40,945 nt of DNA from Robertmurraya sp. (GTDB taxonomy: Bacteria; Bacillota; Bacilli; Bacillales; Cytobacillaceae), in the NCBI GenBank assembly GCA_025451895.1, contig JANWJP010000081.1, positions 1 to 40,945 of the forward strand, read 5' to 3'. The notes under the pieces are model-generated. The model worked only from the letters and a program-made list of their open reading frames with translations. It was not told where the DNA came from and did no database searches. A program made the position numbers and the translations under genes. Shown here piece after piece: positions 33,394 to 40,945 of the stretch (its first letter is position 1; every line of letters starts with the position of its first letter).

Positions 33394-33621
33394 CAATTTA
33401 ATGGACTGCCTACTATTTTATAATCATTGCGGCAAAAAAGTCTGTCAGTCATTTTGAATGGCTTCTTTGTTTCATAGGGGCCATTTTTCTCTTTAAGGAA
33501 AGTGATAATTTGCAAAATATTCTATTTATTATTAACTATTGCTTTTTCAACAGGTAAAATAGAAATATACAATTCTGCTAATAAATTGACAAAATCGTTC
33601 GAATGAAATGACCGTGAGAAA

Positions 33622-33706
33622 ATTGATCAAGTCCTTGATTGATAGAATCATTGAATACGGGAAGATTGATCAAGTTTTGTTTGATAGAATCATTGAATGC
33701 GAAAAA
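33622..33706. repeat. Two tandem copies of a 43-bp repeat
   Basis: ATTGATCAAGT...TTGATAGAATCATTGAAT occurs at 33622-33664 and again from 33665 to about 33706, with few differences. Each copy contains the palindrome TTGATCAA. The repeat ends 22 bases before the start of the membrane protein gene. The 335 bases between 33393 and 33729 hold no gene; the rest is plain AT-rich sequence. Confidence 0.75.
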
Positions 33707-33728
33707 ATTAGGTTTGAGGGTTGAAACG

Positions 33729-34328
33729 ATGAAACTAAAAGAATATCTTCCGGGAATATTCATTTATTTGATTTCAGGAATTGCGGTTGGTGCGATTGCA
33801 AAATTTTTGGATACCGTCCCCGTCGACGGAAGCCGGTTAAACGATTTTCTCAGCTATGCTGCAAATATGATGACAAGACTGGGAATATGGGTATTTTTCG
33901 TCATCATCATTGCTGTTTTCAGCAAAACAGCGCTTAAGGCGGCTGTTCATACTTTCCTGTTTTTTGCGGGTATGCTCATCAGTTATTATGTCTACTCTGC
34001 GCAGTTATTTGGATTTTTCCCCACCGGCTACTTTTTGTATTGGGGGGCAGCGGCCCTGGCAACGCCTGTTTTGGCTGTGATCAGTTGGTTCGGCAGGCAT
34101 GATCTCCGTTTGGCCCATTTTTTACCGGCTTTGCCGCTGGGTTTACTATTAAGCCTTTCATTGGGAATCGGCTTTTTTTATATTGATTTGGTCTATATTG
34201 ACGAATTTATTATGTTTCTTCTGGCCGGTGTTTTGTTTTATAAAAATCCGAGACAAATGGCGCTTGCAGCGGTGCTTTCCTTTGCTGCAGCCATATTGAT
34301 TTCAATGGTCTTTCCCCTGCATTTTTAA
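33729..34328 (+). CDS. Multi-pass membrane protein of unknown function
   Basis: I do not recognise this protein. The 199 residues contain about six membrane helices (near 8-28, 54-73, 77-97, 105-124, 138-160 and 165-195), a short N-terminal cytoplasmic start (MKLKEYLPG) and few charges. It has no obvious catalytic motif. The ATG at 33729 follows a TGAGGG site; the in-frame upstream ATG at 33639 lies within the 43-bp repeats and is not credible. The terminator stem begins inside the last codons, so the gene's 3' end doubles as a terminator arm. Neighbours give no functional hint. Confidence 0.7.
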   Translation: MKLKEYLPGIFIYLISGIAVGAIAKFLDTVPVDGSRLNDFLSYAANMMTRLGIWVFFVIIIAVFSKTALKAAVHTFLFFAGMLISYYVYSAQLFGFFPTGYFLYWGAAALATPVLAVISWFGRHDLRLAHFLPALPLGLLLSLSLGIGFFYIDLVYIDEFIMFLLAGVLFYKNPRQMALAAVLSFAAAILISMVFPLHF

Positions 34329-34344
34329 GGGGAAAGATTTTTTT
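34310..34344 (+). terminator. Terminator overlapping the end of the membrane protein gene
   Basis: CTTTCCCCT (34310-34318) pairs perfectly with AGGGGAAAG (34328-34336), followed by A then T7. The left arm lies in the coding sequence and the stop codon in the loop. Confidence 0.92.
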
Positions 34345-34464
34345 ATTGGAGAAGCGCTGCCCGAAAGATAGAAGAAATGAATGGTTCGTGCATCGGCCCT
34401 TCTTTCACACCCGCACTCCGCAATTTGTATGAATAACCCGCAGAATATTCCTGCAATCTGCCGG

Positions 34465-34493
34465 TAACTTGCTGTTTTTTAACAAGTTATAAT
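34465..34493 (+). promoter_or_regulatory. Thiolase promoter with overlapping inverted repeat
   Basis: TATAAT at 34488-34493 is overlapped by CAAGTTA (34483-34489), the right arm of an inverted repeat whose left arm TAACTTG lies at 34465-34471. The arrangement suggests a repressor site. The -35 region is weak. It does not match the B. subtilis FadR consensus. Confidence 0.5.
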
Positions 34494-34546
34494 ACATTTA
34501 CAAGTTTAACCGGAATTTTATGTAAAAAAGAATGGAGTGATGCGGG

Positions 34547-35731
34547 ATGGGAAGAAATGAAGTTGTACTCATTGACGGAGCAAGAACACCTTTTGGGAAA
34601 TTCGGCGGTTCATTCAAGGACATTTCCGCCAGTGATTTAGGGGCAATCAGCGCAAAAGAAGCGATTGCCCGATCAGGAATAGACGCAGATGACATTGATC
34701 AGGCCGTGATCGGCAATGTCCAGCAATCCAGTACAGATGCCCATTTTCTTGCCAGACACGTCGCATTAAAAGCCGGACTGCCCGTTCATGTTCCCGCCTT
34801 AACCGTCAATCGTCTGTGCGGTTCCGGACTTGAAGCGATCCTTACTGCTGCAAAAAATATTATAATTGGAGAATCACAGGCAGCTTTAGCCGGCGGCACG
34901 GAAAATATGAGTCAAATCCCCTTTTTGATTCAGGGGGCCAGATGGGGAACACGCCTTGGAGAAGGGCTTCAAATCGTCGATTATTTATGGGAAGGCCTCC
35001 ATGATACAGTTGGCGGTTGCACGATGGCCATGACTGCTGAAAATGTGGCCGAAAAATACAATATTTCCCGCGAGGAAGCGGATGAATTTGCCAAGCTCAG
35101 CTATGACCGTGCTATTCGGGCGATGAAATCGGGGAGGCTGGCAAAAGAAATCGTCCCGGTAACCGTCCGGACCCGCCGCGGGGAAAAAATCGTTACTGAA
35201 GACGAACAGCCAATTCCCACTGAACTGGAAGTATTAAGAAAAATGAAGGCGAGATTTAAAGAAAACGGAGTGGTGACGCCCGGCAATGCAAGCGGAATTA
35301 ATGACGGAGCGGCATCGGTCATTTTAACTTCGGCAGAGTATGCAGAAAAGAACGGTTTAAAACCGCTGGCAAGGCTTGTGTCCTGGAGTGCAGTGGGGGT
35401 GGATCCGCAACTGATGGGAATCGGTCCCGTTCCGGCTATCCGTGAAGCATTGAAAAATGCCAATCTTCGTCTCGGGGATCTTGACCTGATCGAAATTAAC
35501 GAGGCATTTGCCGCGCAGTATTTGGCTTGTCAAAAAGAGCTCGGTTTTGCTCCTGAAATCGGGAATGTTAACGGCGGTGCTGTGGCATTGGGACATCCGT
35601 TGGCAGCGAGCGGAGCGCGGATCTCTCTCAGTTTGATTTATGAACTGCATGAACAAAATAAGAAATATGGGGCCTCCGCATTATGTATCGGAGGGGGCCA
35701 GGGAATCGCGGCTATTTGGGAAAGACTGTAG
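34547..35731 (+). CDS. Acetyl-CoA acyltransferase (thiolase)
   Basis: The 394-residue cytoplasmic enzyme is a type II thiolase: it joins two acetyl-CoA or splits 3-ketoacyl-CoA. The catalytic triad is intact: nucleophile C91 in NRLCGSGLEAI, H350 in GGAVALGHPLAASGAR and C380 in CIGGGQG. The ADP-side and NEAFA loop motifs are also present. Length and start (MGRNEVVLIDGARTPFGKFGG) are typical. A GGAGTGATG site precedes the ATG. Direction, degradative or biosynthetic, cannot be read from sequence, but the nearby acyl-CoA ligase on the same strand and the regulator between them favour a catabolic role. It is monocistronic by its terminator. Confidence 0.93.
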   Translation: MGRNEVVLIDGARTPFGKFGGSFKDISASDLGAISAKEAIARSGIDADDIDQAVIGNVQQSSTDAHFLARHVALKAGLPVHVPALTVNRLCGSGLEAILTAAKNIIIGESQAALAGGTENMSQIPFLIQGARWGTRLGEGLQIVDYLWEGLHDTVGGCTMAMTAENVAEKYNISREEADEFAKLSYDRAIRAMKSGRLAKEIVPVTVRTRRGEKIVTEDEQPIPTELEVLRKMKARFKENGVVTPGNASGINDGAASVILTSAEYAEKNGLKPLARLVSWSAVGVDPQLMGIGPVPAIREALKNANLRLGDLDLIEINEAFAAQYLACQKELGFAPEIGNVNGGAVALGHPLAASGARISLSLIYELHEQNKKYGASALCIGGGQGIAAIWERL

Positions 35732-36222
35732 AACCCCCGGATATTCTGGAGCGTTTGTAAGAATTCCCGTGAACGCCCATCAGAAGTAAGCTTTTGATTA
35801 TGAAAATATGATTTGTCAATAAGAATAAAGTATAAAATATTTACAAAATTAGCCAATAAATGTAATAATAGGATTATCGGTATATTTTGAATCTTAGTGC
35901 GTTAATGCGAACTAAGATTCTTTCATTTTAAGAAAAGGTTAATAAATTGAAAGAAAAAGTTGCTAATAAGAGGACAGGAGAGCTGCCCGGCTGTTTTTAA
36001 CTTAAGCTGTCCGGTTGCCTCCGGGAGTTTGCTGACAAAGCCGGTTCTTTGAGAATACATAAGATTGATCATTTATATTAATGCGAAGTTGAAAACAACA
36101 AACCGCAATCGTTTCAGTGTTTTGGTTATTTTGTTTCTTCTAAAAAATCTTAACCGGATCCAATCAAACTTTTAAAAATAGAAATTGTCAGATTTTAACA
36201 ATAAGGAGGGGAGTCCATAACA
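35732..36222. other. Intergenic region between thiolase and the GAF-PucR gene
   Basis: About 490 bases without a gene. It holds a terminator-like hairpin at 35889-35929 and otherwise AT-rich sequence with no clear promoter. Confidence 0.55.
35889..35929 (+). terminator. Probable intrinsic terminator downstream of thiolase
   Basis: GAATCTTAGT (35889-35898) pairs perfectly with ACTAAGATTC (35911-35920), followed by TTTCATTTT. It is 158 bases after the stop codon. Confidence 0.65.
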
Positions 36223-38409
36223 ATGAATGCTGTCAAACAGCAGCAATTAATCAAAAAAGTTGAAAATCATTTGCGCACCGTCGCACGAAAGCTTATTCAT
36301 TTTGACACGGAAAAGGAAACGCTGCAATACTTAATTGATTCGTTCCGTACCCAGTTTCCATGTGACTTTGCAGGAATTATTCTGCTGGAGGATGACAAAC
36401 TGGTTGCAAAAGTGACAAGCGGGGCGGCGGTGGCATTTACGGACAGGATGCCGGTTAAGATTGATGAAGGCACAAATCCCTTGTTATATCAGCCTCTTAC
36501 CTATGACGAAATGGGGGATTGTCCTTTTACCGCCCTTTTGAAAAAAGAAGACATGGCCACCTGGTTCTCCGTTCCGTTAATTGAGGATGTGAGAAGCTAC
36601 GGATTTTGCATTATCGGTTTTAAGACGGATATTGTTCTCTATAAGGAAATGAGTTCTGTTTTTTCGGAGTTTGGCAAGGATATCGCCATCGCCCTCAATC
36701 TTGCCAAGAGAAAAGAGACCGAAAAACGCAAGATGTTAAATGCAGAATGGATTAGCAAAAATCTCAGTCTGCATTCCCCTCAAGAAAAAGTCATTGAAAC
36801 GATCGTCGAACGGGCCGGTAAGGGGACAGAATCGATGAAAGCCTGTATTTATCTTTACAATGAACAAAATAATTGCTTTCAATTTCAGCCTCCTTCTTTC
36901 GGAGAAATGCAAGGCGATAAAGTCATTTCCCTGCAAAACAATATTCTGGAAGACTATTTTCCCTTCCTGGAGAAAAGCGGCGGCAATGCTATTACCGTTC
37001 CCCTGACAGTGGAATTAAAAACAGTCGGGGTTCTGCATGTACATGATAAGCAGACCGGAATCTACACTACTGAAGACCTGGAGCTTCTCCGCCTGCTGGC
37101 AAATCATTTTGCCTCTATTTTAGAGAATATCAGATTATATAATAATGTCAGAAATCATAAAAGAAAGCTTCGTTCTCTCCTCGAATTTCAGCAGTCTCTT
37201 GTTATGGAAACGGTGAAAGGTAACAGTTTCAGCGGGATCACAACTCTGGTAGGCAAATATTTTTCAAGAAATGTCATTCTGTTTGACCGCTTTTTCCGAC
37301 CGCTGACTCATTATCTGTCTGAAGGCGGGGAGGACAGGCTGGCTGAACTGATAGAGAAAGCCAGTTGCAAAATTATTGGCACTGATCAGAGAGGCTGGTT
37401 AAATATCACTGAGGACAATGAAAACCAAATAGATATCTGGCCGATTAATGACGGCCGCGACTTGTCCGGATACCTGGCCGTTGAAAATTTTGACGGAGCC
37501 ATGAATGACTTTGACCAGCTGGGAATCGATTTGGCATTGAATATTTACGCTTCTCAATTTGCCAAACAAAAACTGATCATCGATGCCAGGGAACAGGTAA
37601 AGGACAGTTTTATTAACAAACTTCTTGTCAAGAACATCCGGGAACCGGACAGTATCATTCAATATGCCAATCTGTTCAAATGGAATTTGTTTGAAACACA
37701 CCGGGTTGCCGTGTTGTCGTTCACAACAGAGGCAAAAGAGGAGAACATTCTCGAAAAAGAAGCCCGGAAATCGCTCCTGTGGGACCGGTTAAAAAGGCGG
37801 ATCACGATGTATGAGCCGGAAATACAAGTGACGAGCAAAAAAGATGAATATATTGTCATTGTGCCTGCTGCAAAGGAAATGAAAAAACCAAAGAGCTACT
37901 GGTCTTCGTTTTATGAACGCATAAACAAATGGCTGCGTGAGGAGAGTCCGGATTTGCTTGTCTATATAGGGGTGGGGGGAAAGACAAAGAAACTTGAGGA
38001 TTATTATAAAAGTTATCAACAGGCAAGGGAAACATTGAATGTGGTAAAAAACCGCTTTAAAGATAAAAGGATTGCCTTATTTGATGAAATGGGCTCCTAC
38101 GCCATATTACGGGAAATGAAAGACTCTGCCATCACCGCACTGTTCCTGGAAAAATACATTTATCCGCTTCGCAGATATTCTTCTGAAAAAAATGCTGACC
38201 TTTTTCATACGCTGAGAATTTTTCTTCACAACAACGGGAATATATCAAAAACAGCCAATGAACTTTATATACACCGCAGTTCGCTGTTATACAGATTAGA
38301 AAAAATTGAAAGTCTTTTAAAGATTAAATTGGATGATCCGGACCATCGCTTTAATCTGATGCTGGCCTACCGGTTATATGATTTGTTTTACGACCAGTTT
38401 TCAAAATAA
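36223..38409 (+). CDS. GAF-domain PucR-family transcriptional regulator
   Basis: The 728-residue protein begins with two GAF-like sensory domains (about 20-165 and 185-305; the second contains IYTTEDLELLRLLANHFASILENIRLY), continues through a GGDEF-like/CdaR region (about 430-610) and ends with a PucR-type helix-turn-helix, seen as NGNISKTANELYIHRSSLLYRLEKIESLL near 675-703. GAF domains bind small ligands, so this is a ligand-sensing activator or repressor. It sits between thiolase and an acyl-CoA ligase, all on one strand, which makes those its likely targets. The ATG follows AAGGAGGGGAG. It is a different architecture from the PucR-type regulator at 20708, so the two are not recent duplicates. 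Confidence 0.87.
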   Translation: MNAVKQQQLIKKVENHLRTVARKLIHFDTEKETLQYLIDSFRTQFPCDFAGIILLEDDKLVAKVTSGAAVAFTDRMPVKIDEGTNPLLYQPLTYDEMGDCPFTALLKKEDMATWFSVPLIEDVRSYGFCIIGFKTDIVLYKEMSSVFSEFGKDIAIALNLAKRKETEKRKMLNAEWISKNLSLHSPQEKVIETIVERAGKGTESMKACIYLYNEQNNCFQFQPPSFGEMQGDKVISLQNNILEDYFPFLEKSGGNAITVPLTVELKTVGVLHVHDKQTGIYTTEDLELLRLLANHFASILENIRLYNNVRNHKRKLRSLLEFQQSLVMETVKGNSFSGITTLVGKYFSRNVILFDRFFRPLTHYLSEGGEDRLAELIEKASCKIIGTDQRGWLNITEDNENQIDIWPINDGRDLSGYLAVENFDGAMNDFDQLGIDLALNIYASQFAKQKLIIDAREQVKDSFINKLLVKNIREPDSIIQYANLFKWNLFETHRVAVLSFTTEAKEENILEKEARKSLLWDRLKRRITMYEPEIQVTSKKDEYIVIVPAAKEMKKPKSYWSSFYERINKWLREESPDLLVYIGVGGKTKKLEDYYKSYQQARETLNVVKNRFKDKRIALFDEMGSYAILREMKDSAITALFLEKYIYPLRRYSSEKNADLFHTLRIFLHNNGNISKTANELYIHRSSLLYRLEKIESLLKIKLDDPDHRFNLMLAYRLYDLFYDQFSK

Positions 38410-38851
38410 AAATCTTCAAGACAGCAAAAAATCAGCCGCCATTGGGCGGTTTTTTTATTTAAAAAAAGCTTCTCACCCTGCTTAAGTGAGATTTCACCTG
38501 ACTGCCGGCAGGCTTGGTTCGGGAATTTACTTAAAAACTTGAAAACTGTCCGGGAGATTTTTACTGATGATATGTTCCTTCTCCGCCTTCAATCTGCCCG
38601 GAAGATTAAACTATTAGTCTCGTCAATATATATGAAACATGCCTTCGCATTTTCCTATAACCTGCCGATTTTTTCGGTAAATCCTATCCATTATAATGTT
38701 TTACATAAAATCCCAAATAGTGTAAAGGAGGAAGAACATCGGTTTTAGAAAAACGGAAAAGGCTTTCAAAGTGAATCTTCAGGAAAGGAATGTAAAGCAG
38801 TAACAGAAAAAAAGAGATAAGATTAAATCAATTTAAGAGGGGGTAAAGTAA
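38410..38851. other. Intergenic region upstream of the acyl-CoA ligase
   Basis: About 440 bases. After the terminator, TATAAT at 38692-38697 is a possible -10 with a weak -35. A strong AAAGGAGG site follows at 38725-38732 but has no start codon at a usable distance. A 69-codon frame at 38539-38748 has no ribosome binding site and is not called. Confidence 0.5.
38434..38457 (+). terminator. Intrinsic terminator after the GAF-PucR gene
   Basis: CCGCC (38436-38440) and GGCGG (38445-38449) form a stem with a 4-base loop, extended by weaker pairs, then T8. Confidence 0.85.
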
Positions 38852-40420
38852 ATGAGTTATCATCTTTCAGTGCCGGAATTGCTTCAAAGAGCGGTCCGGG
38901 AAGTCCCGGCCAAGGAAGCTGTTTATGACGGATATCAGCGGATCTCCTATCAACAACTTTATGAGAATGTGCAATTGCTGGCATCCTCTCTCGCTGCGAA
39001 AGGAATTCAGAAAGGCGATCGAATGATTGTATTTTTGCCTAATTGGCAAGAATTTGTCTCCATTTACTTTGCCGCCGCAACATTGGGGGCAATTTTGGTG
39101 CCGGCTAATATCAGGTATCGCCGGGAGGAATTGCAGTACATTTTAGTCCACTCAGGTGCAAAGGCCATTTTTATCGGAGAAGGGCTGTCCCATTTTGAGT
39201 TCCTGGAGGAATTCAAAAATGACCGTGCAACGGAGCTTGAGCATATTTTTACAGTCCGCTTCAAAAAAGACTCTTATTTGTCATATGATGAACTGCTCGC
39301 AGCAGGCAATCTGTCAAAAGTTCCCCAAGTATCCATAGACCCCGGAGAAGATATTATTTCAATTCTGTATACATCAGGCACAACAGGTGTGCCCAAAGGC
39401 GCCATGTTAACGCATAAAAATTTCGTTCATACCGCTGTGATTTCAGCACAATACATGAAATGCACGAGTGACGATGTTTTTCTCATTGTTGTACCGGCCT
39501 TTCATTGTTTCGGCCTGATCCCCGGAATTTTGTCGGCCGTGTCCGTAATGGGAAAAATGGTTCTCATGGAGGAGTTTAAGGCAGAACAGACCCTTAAAAT
39601 GATTGAGCAGGAAAAAATCTCTGTCCATCATGGCGTACCGACGATGTTTATTTTGGAACTGAATCACCCTTCCTTTAAAAAGTACGATTTATCCTCACTT
39701 AGAACAGGCATTATTGCCGCAGCGCCGTGCCCGGAAGAAATTGTCCGCCGAATCAGGACGGAAATGGGCTGTGATATTGTTGTTTCCTACGGGATGACGG
39801 AATCTTCAACGACCATTACGATGACCGATTTTGATGATGATGACTATCTCCGCTCGGAGACGGTGGGACGGCCGCTTCCGGGGGCAGAGAGAAAAATTGT
39901 CGATGAAAACCGCAATGAAGTGCCGCCGGGAGTGGTCGGCGAAATCGCGGTAAGGTCCTACGGCATTATGAAAGGTTATTTTGGAAGCCCGGAAAAAACA
40001 AGGGAAGCCCTCGATGAAAACGGCTGGTATTACTCAGGAGATCTGGGCACCGTTGATGAGAATGGCTATGTCCGGATTAAAGGACGCAAAAAGGAAATGA
40101 TTATCCGTGGCGGCTATAACATTTACCCCCGGGAAATTGAAGAACATTTATACAAACATCCTGCTGTTTTGGATGTGGCTATTGTCGGACTACCCGATAC
40201 CGTCCTGGGTGAGGTCACCTGTGCGGCCATCAAGTTAAAGCCGGGCAAAAAAGAAGATGAACAGTCAATAAAAGAATACCTTTCCGATTTAGTTGCCGAT
40301 TACAAAGTTCCCGATCATATTGTCTTTATTGACGAATTTCCGTTAACGGCCAGCGGGAAAATTAAAAAGGTGCTTCTGCAGCAACGGCTGAAAGAAAAGC
40401 TCGGCGGAGTCCTCCGGTGA
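38852..40420 (+). CDS. Long/medium-chain acyl-CoA synthetase (AMP-forming ligase)
   Basis: The 522-residue enzyme activates a carboxylic acid to its CoA thioester through an acyl-adenylate. The adenylate-forming motifs are complete: P-loop YTSGTTGVPKG at 173-183, the YGMTESS substrate/ATP loop in the middle, YYSGDLG, the hinge GRKKEMIIRGGYNIYPREIE and the C-terminal catalytic lysine K503 in ASGKIKK. The sequence is closest in character to fatty-acid-CoA ligases of the FadD/LcfA or pimeloyl/coumarate types, but chain length or aromatic preference cannot be assigned. The ATG follows AGAGGGGG. The GAF-PucR regulator upstream probably controls it; a probable permease gene follows on the same strand. 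Confidence 0.9.
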   Translation: MSYHLSVPELLQRAVREVPAKEAVYDGYQRISYQQLYENVQLLASSLAAKGIQKGDRMIVFLPNWQEFVSIYFAAATLGAILVPANIRYRREELQYILVHSGAKAIFIGEGLSHFEFLEEFKNDRATELEHIFTVRFKKDSYLSYDELLAAGNLSKVPQVSIDPGEDIISILYTSGTTGVPKGAMLTHKNFVHTAVISAQYMKCTSDDVFLIVVPAFHCFGLIPGILSAVSVMGKMVLMEEFKAEQTLKMIEQEKISVHHGVPTMFILELNHPSFKKYDLSSLRTGIIAAAPCPEEIVRRIRTEMGCDIVVSYGMTESSTTITMTDFDDDDYLRSETVGRPLPGAERKIVDENRNEVPPGVVGEIAVRSYGIMKGYFGSPEKTREALDENGWYYSGDLGTVDENGYVRIKGRKKEMIIRGGYNIYPREIEEHLYKHPAVLDVAIVGLPDTVLGEVTCAAIKLKPGKKEDEQSIKEYLSDLVADYKVPDHIVFIDEFPLTASGKIKKVLLQQRLKEKLGGVLR

Positions 40421-40539
40421 AGACCGGCAAAATCAGGCTTTTGCCTAATCGGAGCGATTCTGGATCCGCTTTTTCCTCAAAAAATCGCATGGGAATTTAT
40501 CAATAAAGGCTGGTTCAGCCCTTGAACGGGGGGATTCGT

Positions 40540-40945
40540 TTGTCGTTCTATAAAAGAAGGGATGGCGAAGAGCAGCCATATTGGCCGCTCGGCAATTATA
40601 AGCTTCGGCTTCCTTTTATTCATTACCGATTGGAAATTCCGGAGTTTATTCAAGGATTTGTTATTTTCACGATCGGGCTCAGCATGATCGAAATCCACAC
40701 ATCAGTGGTGGGCATGTCGTTTGAAGCCGCCCTTGCCGTTGTGATTCTCACACAATTTCTTATGTTGCTTCCTTCAACACTCGGCGTGCCGTTTGTATCA
40801 GGATTTATCACGCCGGCTCTGCCGATTATTATTTTGTATATCGGCAAGTTTGAGCCGGGCCCCGAAGCCATTCAAGCATTGGTGGCGATTCAGCTCATTA
40901 TCGCCGTCATTTTCCTCGTTCTCGGTTTAACCGGGTTCGGGAAAA
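40540..40945 (+). CDS. Probable multi-pass permease, cut by the window end
   Basis: The frame is open from TTG 40540 to the end of the window, giving at least 135 residues. The start follows a GGGGGG purine block at about 7 bases; a TTG at 40522 is also in frame. The protein begins with a hydrophilic stretch (YKRRDGEEQPYWPLGNYKLRLP), then three hydrophobic helices (about residues 40-57, 66-105 with a proline-rich break, and 115-133). It looks like the N-terminal part of an anion or nucleobase-type permease, but I cannot name the family. Position after the acyl-CoA ligase suggests it may import that enzyme's substrate; this is inference. Confidence 0.6.
   Translation, partial: MSFYKRRDGEEQPYWPLGNYKLRLPFIHYRLEIPEFIQGFVIFTIGLSMIEIHTSVVGMSFEAALAVVILTQFLMLLPSTLGVPFVSGFITPALPIIILYIGKFEPGPEAIQALVAIQLIIAVIFLVLGLTGFGK

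Noticed and set aside
38539-38748. 69-codon ORF before the acyl-CoA ligase
   Set aside because: No ribosome binding site or protein character; it overlaps a likely promoter region.

Overview
The window looks like a chromosomal segment of a low-to-moderate GC, endospore-forming Firmicute, most likely a Bacillaceae member. The main evidence is a full-length cwlJ spore-cortex hydrolase, Bacillus-type aroK/aroD, a PadR/HAAS cassette, an EcsB-type permease, an SpxH-like DsbA protein, strong AGGAGG-type ribosome binding sites with frequent GTG/TTG starts, and many strong intrinsic terminators. I see no rRNA, tRNA, CRISPR array, insertion sequence or prophage.

Layout. 0.4-2.9 kb: a ZIP metal transporter, then an aroK-aroD shikimate unit with its own promoter and terminator. 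3.2-5.6 kb: pssA and a MATE exporter. 5.6-9.8 kb: a marR-mmpL efflux operon behind an elaborate promoter/operator. 9.9-11.0 kb: a pyridoxamine-oxidase-fold stress protein and a doubtful small ORF. 11.1-13.6 kb (minus strand): an AspT-type exchanger and cwlJ. 13.8-16.5 kb: a class III aminotransferase and an orphan trpB whose leader carries NAG triplets resembling a TRAP site. 16.5-17.7 kb: a 20-bp-period repeat array and a minus-strand metallophosphoesterase. 18.1-20.6 kb: an alanine/sodium symporter and an NRDE (TANGO2-like) protein. 20.7-24.6 kb: a PucR-type regulator followed by an old-yellow-enzyme/iron-sulfur/FAD oxidoreductase. 24.7-26.8 kb: htpG with a perfect CIRCE element. 26.8-30.8 kb: a gene-poor repeat region, a small membrane protein, a TraB/PrgY-family protein and an ecsB homologue broken at a T6 run. 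30.8-32.3 kb: a padR-HAAS two-gene cassette with a palindromic operator in the promoter. 32.5-34.3 kb: an SpxH-like protein lacking the first active-site cysteine, and an unknown membrane protein. 34.5 kb to the end: thiolase, a GAF-containing PucR-type regulator, an acyl-CoA ligase and the start of a probable permease, which together read as a CoA-ester catabolic locus.

Most of this is ordinary housekeeping and accessory metabolism. The least explained elements are non-coding: the 20-bp phased TATCGGCGAA repeats at two separated loci, the layered repeats ahead of marR, the roughly 50-bp degenerate repeats after htpG, the NAG-rich trpB leader and the tandem 43-bp repeat before the unknown membrane gene. 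No clear new multi-gene defence or signalling system is visible.
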